DNA of 29,326 nt from Welwitschia mirabilis (lineage: Eukaryota; Gnetophyta; Gnetopsida; Welwitschiales). Below are positions 9,675-18,300 of the stretch, in pieces. The stretch is taken from assembly GCA_051453625.1 (NCBI GenBank), contig JBOZIK010000001.1, positions 45,184,435 through 45,213,760 on the forward strand, read 5' to 3'. A program made the position numbers and the translations under genes. The notes beneath the pieces were generated by a model, which had not been told where the DNA came from, made no database searches, and saw only the letters and a program-made list of their open reading frames with translations. The number at the start of each line of letters is the position of its first letter. The first letter of the stretch is position 1.

Positions 9675-10763
9675 ATGGCATCATCAAGCTTCTCGGAAGG
9701 ACAATCTATCTCCAGTATGCATACTGGAAGACAAAAATGGCCATCTTTCTGCAGTCTCTAAACTACAAGATTTGGGAAATGGTCGAATTCGGATATGTTG
9801 CATGAACCAAGGTAGACAGTGGTAAAACCGTTCCAAAACCCGAAACGAGTGGGATCAGGATAACAAAAAGGTTGTACAAATGAATGCCAAGACTATGAAT
9901 GCCTTAATATGTGCTTTGTCTAGAGAAGAGTACAACTGAGTGATTCAATGCACAATAGCGCAGGAGATCTAGGAGACCTTAAGGATCACTTACGAAGGAA
10001 CCAACGTGGTGAAGAATGCAAAGCTACAAATGCTTGAACTTAACTTGAGGATATTAGAATGGAAGACTCGAAAACACTGGTAGATTACACCTCCAAGATA
10101 AACAATATAGTGAATAGCATGTGGAGGTTAGGAGAAGTTGTGCCTCAGAACCGAGTTGTCAGGAAAATAATCAAAAGCCTTAGAAAGAAGTTTAGACCTA
10201 AGATCACTGCCATTGAGGAAAGCAAGGATATTGATAGAATCAAGGTTCAAGAACTCAAAGGATCTCTTATGGCATATGAAGCTTCCTTGTTAACAGAAGA
10301 AGCTCAATCAAAAAGAAGAAATATTGCTTTAATGACCTACTCTGATAATGAAGAAGACAACTAATCCAGTGAAGATTTGGAGGATGATAACCTTGCTCTT
10401 CTAGCAAAGAACTTTAAGAGATTTCTCAGGAAAAAATAAGGAAAATCTTCAAGGCAATCATTCAAACAAGGTATAGATAAAGGTAAGAACCCGTCTAGCT
10501 CTATTCAATGTTATGAATGTAAAGCACATGGTCATATCCACTTCTGAGTCTGCCAACAAAAGGAAGGATAAGCCAAGCAAGATCAAACATAAGAAAGCCT
10601 TGAAAGCTACTTGAGATGATGATGAGGCAGGATCTCAATCAAGTGATGACAAAGTGTGCATCAATTTTGGGCTAATCTCAATAATTGAAGAAATAAGTGA
10701 ATCAATTGATTCTGATACTTCAATTGATATAAATGAGTTGAATGATTATGAAGCGATGACGAA
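9675..10763 (+). pseudogene. Element B: gag (capsid/nucleocapsid), frameshifted
   Basis: ATG at 9675 begins MASSSFSEGQS, a typical Sirevirus Gag start. After a frameshift the YWKTKMAIFLQSL capsid motif appears near 9722. The longest clean piece (10059-10364) reads KTLVDYTSKINNIVNSM and KITAIEES, the copia UBN2-type Gag domain. A C2HC zinc knuckle (CYECKAHGHI) lies at about 10516-10555, but its final spacing is disturbed by an in-frame stop. The acidic C-terminal part runs into a 216-N gap. At least three frame changes are needed to read it, so it is non-functional. Confidence 0.85.
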
Positions 10764-10979
10764 NNNNNNNNNNNNNNNNNNNNNNNNNNNNNNNNNNNNN
10801 NNNNNNNNNNNNNNNNNNNNNNNNNNNNNNNNNNNNNNNNNNNNNNNNNNNNNNNNNNNNNNNNNNNNNNNNNNNNNNNNNNNNNNNNNNNNNNNNNNNN
10901 NNNNNNNNNNNNNNNNNNNNNNNNNNNNNNNNNNNNNNNNNNNNNNNNNNNNNNNNNNNNNNNNNNNNNNNNNNNNNNN
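10764..10979. other. Assembly gap (216 N) in element B gag C-terminus
   Basis: The gap lies between the acidic Gag tail and the RKPNDKSGIG segment before protease. Its length is exactly 72 codons. Confidence 0.9.
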
Positions 10980-11600
10980 AAGGAAACCAAATGATAAATC
11001 TGGAATTGGAACTACTTCTGGTATGTCACCTCCTCACAATTTTTTTAGCACGTGTTAAGTATTGTTCCTTTGGAAGCAGTAGTTTAAAATGCTATTTTTG
11101 TCAAGAATACAATCATATTCATGTCCTTGCAAAAACTCTCAGTGTTTTGGATATAACTATAACTTTAGCTTTCAAAAGAAAAATCAATTTGTGGCTACAA
11201 AACCCAAAGCTCGAAAAGGTAACTGGCAATGGGTAAGAAAGGAAGCTACAAAGTCTCTTTTTGCCCACATTGCCTTTAAAGCTCATGAGATAACAGAATG
11301 GTATTTGGATAGCGAATGTTCACGACATATGACAGGGGAAAAAAAATTATTAACCACCTTTTAAGATTATGATGGAAGAGAAGTGACCTTTGGTGACAAT
11401 AGTAAAAGACACATTATTGGTAATGGATCTATTGTTGCAAATGATCATCATTTTGAGATTCATGATGTCTACTTGGTAAATGGTCTTAAACACAATCTTT
11501 TAAGTGTCTCACGGATTTGCAATAGAGGTAACATAGCTTATTTTTATAAAGACAAATGTGTGATTAAAATGTTTCTACTAACAGTTTTGTGTTAACTAGC
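10980..11600 (+). pseudogene. Element B: Gag tail and aspartic protease, inactive
   Basis: The protease motif reads WYLDSECSRHMTG at 11299-11337. The catalytic triad that should be DSG is DSE (codon 11314-11316), which should abolish activity. The flap and following segments are VTFGDNSK and LVNGLKHNLLSVSRIC. A stop at 11362-11364 splits the domain. Upstream, SLFAHIAFKAHEITEW is the usual Sirevirus Gag-protease linker. Confidence 0.85.
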
Positions 11601-11639
11601 AACAGATCAAAGCGTATGTATGTAATTGGTAGCCAGGAC

Positions 11640-12790
11640 AAGAATGGAGAAGGTTGTTTTATTGTGTAGGAAGATGAAGTAAACATTTGGCATTGAAGAC
11701 TTGGTCACATGAATCTAAAGGAGCTCAAGACAATATCATCAAGTGAAATAGTGGCTGAAATTCTAAAACTAAATGTGTAGCAAGCAAAGGTGTGTGAGTC
11801 TTGCATGAAAGATAAGCTTAGAAAGCCCAACTTCAAATCTAAGACAGGTATATCTTCCAACCAACCTCTTGATCTCATACATATGGACTTGGTTAGGCCA
11901 ACCCAATCAAGAAGTTTGGGAGGCAAAAAATATTTCTTAGTTATGGTTGATGATTTTTCTCATTTCTGTTGGGTCTCATTCTTGTCTAGCAAGGATGAGA
12001 CATTTGATTTATTTGTTAAGGTATGTAGGAGAATCCAAAATGAAAAGGGGTACACCATAAAATGAATTCAATCATATCAAGAACATGAATTTGAAAATGA
12101 GAAATTTGAGGAATTTTGTGACTCTAATGGAATTCAACATCAATTCTCTGCTCCAAGAACTCCACAACAAAATGGAGTTGATGAATGCAAGAACAGAGTT
12201 CTAATTGAGATGGCAAGAACTATGTTTAATGACTATGCACTTCCTCAACATTTCTAGGCTGAAGCAGTGAATATTGGTTCCTATGTAAGTAATAGAGTGT
12301 TTTCAAGATCAAGTATGGAAAAATCGGCATACAAACTATGGTTTGGTAAGAAACCCAATGTAATTTTTTTTATTGTAATTTTTTTTATTTTGAAGAGAAA
12401 TTTCCCCTTATTGCCCTTGTGGGTTAAAACTCTCCGATGGCAGTCTTGAATATTTATTAACGTGTCCCAACTACCACAATATAGACACGCCGCTCCATCC
12501 AGTGTCTGTCATGGGTCTTACAAACCACCCACCAAGCCGAGTGTAGAGCGTCTTTCACACCCAACACACTGGTGTGGAGTAGTATCCTTAACAATAGAAG
12601 AAGAGACTAGAAATACTACACCTCAAGCATGAGGTGANNNNNNNNNNAAATTATTTTAAGGTCTTCAAGAGTAAATGTTATATTCTCAAAGATAAAGGTC
12701 ATTGAGGAAAATTTGAGTCTAAATCAGATAATGGTATTTTTCTTGGCTATTCTACAATAGGTAAAGCTTATAGAGTATTCAATTAAACTT
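11640..12790 (+). pseudogene. Element B: integrase, interrupted by a roughly 275-bp insertion
   Basis: The GAG-pre-integrase zinc domain has W-H-stop-RLGHMN near 11688 and CESCMKDK near 11792. The core has LIHMDLVRPTQSRSLGG with the first catalytic Asp at 11886-11888. The second Asp, normally in RSDHG.EFEN, is Tyr (12075-12077), while the final Glu survives in PQQNGVDECKNR. The C-terminal part splits after GKKPN (about 12359) and resumes after a 10-N gap with YFKVF (12648), then KSDNGIFLGYSTIGKAYRVF. Stops lie at 12063 and near 12256. Inactive. Confidence 0.87.
12363..12637 (-). repeat. Unrecognised insertion in element B integrase, possibly a small retroposon
   Basis: It separates two adjacent integrase motifs, so it entered after B was coding. 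Read on the minus strand it starts next to a 10-N gap, is less AT-rich than its surroundings, and ends in an A-rich tail with two copies of AATAAAAAAAATTA (plus-strand 12361-12398). A 3' A-rich tail suggests a LINE or SINE. I see no coding motif, no clear pol III A/B boxes and no secure target duplication. Confidence 0.5.
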
Positions 12791-12799
12791 CCCATAAAA

Positions 12800-13689
12800 T
12801 TGAAGAAACAGTTCATGTTCAAATTGATAAATCTAACTTAAACAATGTAAGAATAGATAGAGATGATGACAGTATATGCATTTCATCCTCATCACAAGCT
12901 AGTGTTGAAATCACTACTACTACACCAAATGAAGCCATTGAAGACAAACATCACCAGAAGTGCCCTTCCCTTCCTTTGAGAACCAAAAGGGACCATCCCA
13001 AAAACAACATTATAAGTAATTCTTCAGTGGGGAGGACTACAAGAAGTGGTAAGCATATCAACCATAGTTTTCTTTGTTTTTTGTCTGACATTGAGCCAAA
13101 AACTTTTCAAGAAGCAGAGAATGATAAATCTTGGACACTAGCTATACAAAAGGAGCTCAATCAATTTGAGCGTAACAAGTTTTGGGACTTGGTGCCTCAA
13201 CCCAATCGAAAACATGTCATAAGAACAAATTGGGTTTTCAAGAACAAAAGAGACGAGGACCACAACATCATTCAAAACAAGGCAAGATTGGTAGCCCAAG
13301 GTTATTGCCAGCAAGAGGGAATTGATTATGGTGAGACCTTTGCTCCAGTTATCAAATTAGAGGCAATCCACATGTTACTTGTTTTTGCTTGTTTTCACAA
13401 AATAAAACTGTTTCAAATGGATGTTAAGTGTCTATTTTTGAATGGGTTTATAAATGAGGAGGTTTATGTTGCTCAACCTCCAGGTTTTATTGATTCAAAA
13501 TTTCCCAATCACGTTTATAAGCTAAATAAAGCGTTGTATGGTTTGAAACAAGCACGCAGGGCAAGGTTTGATATATTGAATTTGTTTCCTTTAGTAAATG
13601 GTTTTAAAAAGGGAGATGATGATCCAACTTTCTTTATCAAAAACAATAGGGAAAACATTTTTATTGCTCAGATTTATGTTAACGATATC
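12800..13689 (+). pseudogene. Element B: reverse transcriptase, truncated at a gap
   Basis: The 273-residue open frame at 12976-13797 carries the RVT_2 domain: TFQEAENDKSW, NWVFKNKRDED, NKARLVAQGYCQQEGIDYGETFAPV, FQMDVKCLFLNG (first catalytic Asp, 13420-13422), EEVYVAQPPGF and NKALYGLKQARR. The active-site box is YVND (13675-13686) instead of YVDD, a likely GAC to AAC change that should inactivate it. It is the best preserved frame in the element. It runs into a 100-N gap where the connection domain should be. Confidence 0.9.
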
Positions 13690-13789
13690 NNNNNNNNNNN
13701 NNNNNNNNNNNNNNNNNNNNNNNNNNNNNNNNNNNNNNNNNNNNNNNNNNNNNNNNNNNNNNNNNNNNNNNNNNNNNNNNNNNNNNNNN
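13690..13789. other. Assembly gap (100 N) between RT and RNase H of element B
   Basis: In element D the same interval (YVDD to SW) spans about 600 bp. The 100-N run is therefore a placeholder, or the element is deleted here. Confidence 0.8.
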
Positions 13790-14181
13790 TTGTTTAGTTT
13801 CTTGGCTAAGTAGAAAACAAACCACCACATCTCTATCCACAGCTAAAGCTAATATATTGCTATAAGAGCTTGTTTACTCAGCTCCTTTGGATGAAACAAA
13901 TGATGATTGGTTTCAGTATCAACGTAGACATCATCAAAATTTACTATGATAAGACCTGTGCAATAAACATCACAAAGAATACACTTTAGCATTCACGAAC
14001 CAAACACATTGACACTCAACACCATTTTATCGGTGAACACGACCAAAATAACATCATCACACTTGAGTATATCTCAACTGATAGCCAGATTGTTGATATG
14101 AGGACCAAAAGCTTGATTGAAGATAAATTTATGTTCTTCAGGAAGAATCTTGGAGTAGGGGTCAATCCCCTCTCAGTATAA
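13790..14181 (+). pseudogene. Element B: RNase H
   Basis: It starts CLVSWLSRKQTTTSLSTAKA and, after a frameshift, continues QLLWMKQMM, the INITKN-type segment, SRTKHIDTQHHF and DMRTKSLIEDKF, ending near LGVG. These are the conserved copia RNase H blocks. In the final motif LADI.TK has become VDMRTK. Stops and frameshifts make it non-functional. Confidence 0.82.
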
Positions 14182-14227
14182 ATTTTCAAGATGTGTTCTT
14201 ACTTTTGTCATTATCATTCTAATGTTG

Positions 14228-14262
<35 letters not shown>

Positions 14263-14756
14263 TCCAATCAAAAACAGCTCATGTAACTAGACAATCAAAG
14301 TTCCTCGCTTAATTAATCAATCCTTGATCTTGAGCAGGGATGTCCCTATGCTAATTCCCAGATGGCCAACTGTCTTTGATTGTACAACCAAGAAACTGAA
14401 TGCCACCTAGACGTCCCATCTTTTAATCCTAGACGTCAACTATTTTTTGGTTCAGAAACCCAGCATCAACCCCGAACGTCCAGCTTATAAGCATCAGACG
14501 TCCCGATTTTTTATTTAACCTTTTTCTTTTGGGTTTAAAAACCCAGACGTCCCAACGCAAATTACCAAACTCTGTTCTTTTATGCGGACGCAAATATGTG
14601 GAGACCCTAGCTTTTTCTTCTTATTTTTAAATTTAAAAAAACCTCCCTTGTTCCTCATTTTTCACATTCCTCACCCTCCTCTTTGACTTTAAGCAGACTC
14701 TCTCATCCAACTCACTTTGATTTTCAAATCTTGAGCTCTTGTTTTGTCAATTCATC
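14182..14756 (+). promoter_or_regulatory. Spacer before element B third ORF, with GACGTC array and TA microsatellite
   Basis: A (TA)14-type repeat lies at 14231-14259. At 14405-14555 there are four exact GACGTC cores (14410, 14432, 14497, 14546) plus AACGTC at 14475, in AGACGTCCC context, matching the LTR U3 motif. The stretch has no coding content. An internal promoter for the third ORF is a plausible but untested inference. Confidence 0.55.
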
Positions 14757-15823
14757 ATGGTGAAGACTAAGTTCTCTACTTCCAAAAAGGGAAAGAAACC
14801 AGCTTCAGAATCAGAGTGGTTTCAATCTCCTAAACATAGAAAGAACTGGTATGGCTACTTTTCAAAGAGACCCATAGCTCTAGAAAGGAAAATAGATTAC
14901 GAATCTTTCAAACATGAACTGAGATTGGTCCAAAAGTTTGAAGAACAGGGTTGGACGTACGCATTGGATCCTAACACCAAAGCTTCCACTAAAATGGTAG
15001 GATTGTTTTACTGTAATGCTATGTTTGAACCACACAAATGAAAGCTAGTTTCAAAGGTTTATCGAAGATTACTGGAAATAGATTTAGAAGCCATTTCTTT
15101 AATAACTCGATATCCAAATGAAGGCTTCTTCAGAGAAATTAATTCAGTTAGCTCTCTTCAAGAAGCTATGTCAAAAGATGTTTCAACAGAAGAACTTTGT
15201 CGCAAAAATGTTGTTTGGAGAGTAAACATTCGTACCAATCAACTAAAACCATTCTATAGGGTTGTTTTTCAAATTTCAACTCATAATTTGGTTCCAAAAT
15301 TAGGGCACAAAGATGAGGTGTCATCGTTCTATGCTTATATTATCCTTTGTTTGGGAACTAGAGTCAGAATTAATCTTTGCAAATTCATTATGTATTACAT
15401 TAGTCAGTTCTTCATTTCCAGTTTACCTTTTGAAGGCTTAATCATAGCATTATTGGAAAATCATCAATTTGTTATTCAAAAGAATTAGTAAAAGTACCCA
15501 AACCACTTGGTTCCTACTCTCTGAAGAAAATGAATGTCTTCTTTGATGTCATTGGCCCTACTCTAAAGAAGAAGAAGAAGCAAAGAACAGAGGAAAACGC
15601 TAGTGTTGGCCCAGTCTTTAATGAAGATTTGTTAAAAGCCATTTTGGAGGTCAAGGATACAGCTCTACAAGCAAAATCTATAACAAACAAAGTTCATAGA
15701 AAAGTGGAGCATATTGTATTCGGGCTTTCAGCTTTTGGGCTCGACATTCCACCAGACTCAGAGGAAGAAGAAGAGAAAGGGAAACCTGCAACTTCACCTC
15801 ATCATGATGAATCTTTAGATTAG
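14757..15823 (+). pseudogene. Element B: third ORF (post-pol), three pieces
   Basis: Start ATG 14757 (MVKTKFSTSKKGKKP, lysine-rich). The pieces are 14757-15041, then 15042-15488 in the same frame after one stop, then 15489-15823 in another frame. They cover about 355 codons, colinear with element A's ORF. The middle has FYRVVFQIST, INLCKFIMYYI and SLPFEGLI. The last part has LKKKKKQR, a possible nuclear signal, an Ala/Leu helix with KVHRKVEH, and an acidic tail ending HHDESLD. No signal peptide or transmembrane helix is seen, so 'envelope' is unsupported. A 7-bp deletion relative to A (GATGAAG, after 15481) causes the frameshift. Role unknown. Confidence 0.75.
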
Positions 15824-16277
15824 TCTTATTTCTTCTCCTGCTTCTTCATTCTCATCATTTTTATGTGTCCCTCCTACCTCTTACCTCACGTATTGTCATT
15901 CAAGGATAAGAAAGGGGAAGAACATTTTGTGTATTTGTACTGAGCATTTATCTTTTGTATGCTTTTAAAGTTAATGCAAATATCATTTTCCTCTCTTGTA
16001 CCTATCTTGTGCCATTTTTTTAAATTATTATTGTGAGTAGCTTTGGATTTTATAATCTATATTGTGTGCTAACACTGCGACTCAACCTAACATGGCAAAC
16101 TTCACAATAGATGCAAATATTTTTTTTGGTTTTAATCTACTAACTTCTCACAAACAAGTCAAGTTACTTTTTCAAGTTGACAGTTTAGCAAAATCAAATT
16201 GGAACTAAAATTGAGGAGGAGCAAACTTTCTTCCTTCACACAATCCCAGGATTCTCAATCATTGAAAAGGGAGAGGT
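15824..16277 (+). other. Element B 3' noncoding region with polypurine motifs
   Basis: Purine motifs lie near 15909-15921 (AAGAAAGGGGAAGAA), near 16211-16221 (TTGAGGAGGAG) and at 16264-16274, the last abutting the 3' LTR. No gene is seen. Confidence 0.75.
16264..16274 (+). promoter_or_regulatory. Element B polypurine tract
   Basis: GAAAAGGGAGA followed by GGT and then the LTR start TGTTGTTAAG. It is the plus-strand priming site, equivalent to 1514-1525 in element A. Confidence 0.8.
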
Positions 16278-17314
16278 TGTTGTTAAGATATATTTCAATG
16301 ATGATCAATGGATCAGAACTAGCTAGCCAAAGTGGAAACCACACATCCCAGAAGATGATCAAAGCTGCAAAAAGAGTGAAGTCAAAGATCTGATCAAAAT
16401 CAAGATGTACTAGGACGTCCAAGCTCAACAACGGGGACGTCCGATCTTGTATATTGTCAGATGTACTGGGACGTCCACCTTTGCATACCAGGACGTCCGA
16501 ACCTGCTCTTGGATAAAATATTCTAGGACGTTTGCCTTGCAAACCGGGATGTTCGACCCTATTCTCAGCAAATGTACTCAAATGTCTGAGCATCAAAACT
16601 GGGACATCCAACCCCTATCTCAATTCTCTGTAAAGGCAAACTTAAAAACCGGGACGTCCAGATTTTCTCTACGGGACGTCCAAGTAGTTAATTGTTGCTA
16701 CAAAAATGCATGGTCAAGTAAATGTTGGGTGCTGATACAAAGCTAAGAACGGCTAGAAGAAGATCCTTAATTGCACACTATTCAAGAAACGACCTTGTCT
16801 AGGGTTGTCCCTAGCTCCTTCAATGTAAAACGTATAAATATATTGTTTGAATTGAATTGTAAAGTGAGCTAAACTATGAAAATTTATTGTAATCATTTGA
16901 AGAGAAAGTTCTCTTTCTCCATACTATACAAGTTGGCTAATCTAAGCAAATCTGAATCCTTGTTGTTGTACTCCATGTTGATGATCTATGCTCCAAGGCT
17001 TAATAGACATCAAAACTCTCTTCTCTCTTCTCTTGTGTTGCTTTGAAGGAGCAAGAACTATGGTTTTTGAACGCTGGTTTAGAGGGCTGCTATATTGAAA
17101 GAAATAGCTTTGATTTAAAGGAACTAGGAGGCTCAAGGCTTTGTGCTGCAACCTGTGAGTGGAGTAGGCTAGAAGAGCTGAACCACTATAAAATTTGATG
17201 CACCTTTTCTTATGATTTATTTTTCAGTTTTATGTGCAATTGATTGTTTTCAGTCTCCATATTTTATTTAAAAACGCCCCGCGCCCTCCCTCTTGGGTGT
17301 TTTTGATCCTACCA
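16278..17314 (+). repeat. Element B 3' LTR (1037 bp)
   Basis: It starts TGTTGTTAAGATATATTTC and ends GATCCTACCA, where the terminal AACA has one mismatch. It is colinear with the 5' LTR. The TATA box TATAAATA is at 16833-16840, about 150 bp after the motif array. Confidence 0.93.
16410..16685. promoter_or_regulatory. GGGACGTCC palindrome array in element B 3' LTR U3 (best preserved copy)
   Basis: Six exact GACGTC cores (16414, 16436, 16470, 16492, 16653, 16675) in GGGACGTCC(G/A) context, with decayed copies between 16525 and 16610. It lies 150-420 bp upstream of the TATA box. Plant bZIP binding is inferred from the ACGT core. Confidence 0.65.
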
Positions 17315-17319
17315 ATAGC
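17315..17319. repeat. Target-site duplication of element B, right copy (atagc)
   Basis: It directly follows the LTR end and pairs with atagt at 8598-8602, one mismatch in five. Confidence 0.75.
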
Positions 17320-17960
17320 ATTCAGTGTCTAATGCTTCAGCCCAAAAGACTTTTGGCACTTCCTTGTCATTAAGCATCGTCCTCGCCATTTCTTGAACAA
17401 GTATGTTCTTCCTTTCAGCAAATCATTCTATTGTGGTGCATATGGTCCTAAAAACTCATGCTCAATCCCATTGTCAATGCAATATTTTCCAAAAGAATGA
17501 TTTTCGAATGCACCTCCATGATCACTTCTGATGTGTTTAATCATATACCCCTTTTTATCTTGAATTTGGTTACAAATCTTTTAAATGCTTCTAATTTGTT
17601 CCCCTAAGAAGGCAATCCAAGTGAATCTAAAATAATCATCAATCATAGCCAAAAAATATCATTTACCTTCCAAACTCCTAGATTGTGAAGGACCTACCAA
17701 ATCCATAAGGATAACTTCAAGAGGCATAGATATTGAGATCATGATTTTGCTCCTATGAGAAGTTTTCGTCTGCTTTCCTTTTTGACATGCATCATACAAT
17801 CCATGCTCACAAAACTGATGTTACCAAACCCTTTTACAATTTCCTTCTTGAGTAGAGATTTAAGGTGATTGTAGTTCACATGCCCTAGTCGTTGGTGCCA
17901 TAAATCTTCATGGTTTACCTGTGAAAAATGACACATAGAAGAAGACTATTCTACACTATT
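17315..17960 (-). pseudogene. Element C: GAG-pre-integrase and integrase core
   Basis: On the minus strand, EDLWHQRLGHVNYNHLKSLL (near 17880) is the HHCC zinc domain. The core follows with LMDLVGPSQSRSLEGK (first catalytic Asp), IDDYFRFTW, and HIRSDHGGAFEN, where the second Asp is kept and the usual GGEFEN reads GGAFEN. The PQ..N..ER segment is scrambled by a frameshift. FWAEALDTE ends at the element B insertion. Several stops. Its C-terminal half is at 8171-8602. Confidence 0.85.
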
Positions 17961-17999
17961 AACAATGTTAGTTCTCTTTCCCTTGAGAAGAAGCACATT

Positions 18000-18300
18000 T
18001 GTTTTATCATGCCTAACTTCGCATTTTTAACTCTCAAAAATGACTCTATGTCCTTTATCACATATTTGACTAACACTAAACAAATTATGTTTAAGACCAT
18101 TTACATATAAAGCTTCATTGATTCTAGGCATGTTACCTCCACCAGTGCTTCCAACACTTTTAATCTTTGCCTTTCCATCATCACCAAATTTAAACTCTCC
18201 CCCATCAAAGTCACTGAGATATTGGAATCTTGACTTATCACCTGTCATCTGAGAAGAGCAACTACTATCGAGATACTAGCAGGTTCCACTGCTAGCCCTA
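18000..18300 (-). pseudogene. Element C: aspartic protease
   Basis: The motif reads stop-YLDSSCSSQMTGDKSRF near 18235-18280: the usual Trp is a stop and the catalytic Gly of DSG is Ser. It continues EFKFGDDGKAKI and LYVNGLKHNLFSVSQICD. This is the Sirevirus-type protease. It is probably inactive. Confidence 0.83.

Larger units (their letters stand above)
8603..17314 (+). mobile_element. Element B: complete but dead Sirevirus-like Ty1/copia retrotransposon (about 8.7 kb)
   Basis: In order: 5' LTR, primer site, gag, protease, GAG-pre-integrase, integrase, RT, RNase H, a 0.57-kb spacer with a motif array, third ORF, three polypurine motifs and 3' LTR. It shares its LTR and third ORF with element A, so both belong to one family. 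It lies inside element C in opposite orientation, flanked by atagt/atagc. No reading frame is intact. Confidence 0.92.

Noticed and set aside
9628-9825. 65-codon frame after the primer site as Gag start
   Set aside because: The Gag motifs (MASSSFSEGQ, YWKTKM) are in other frames; this frame is a shadow.
14757-15823. Envelope glycoprotein
   Set aside because: No signal peptide, transmembrane helix or cleavage site is visible; only the position after pol is env-like.
16410-16685. CRISPR-like regular repeats
   Set aside because: The repeat unit is under 10 bp, spacing is irregular, and the array lies in an LTR of a plant retrotransposon.
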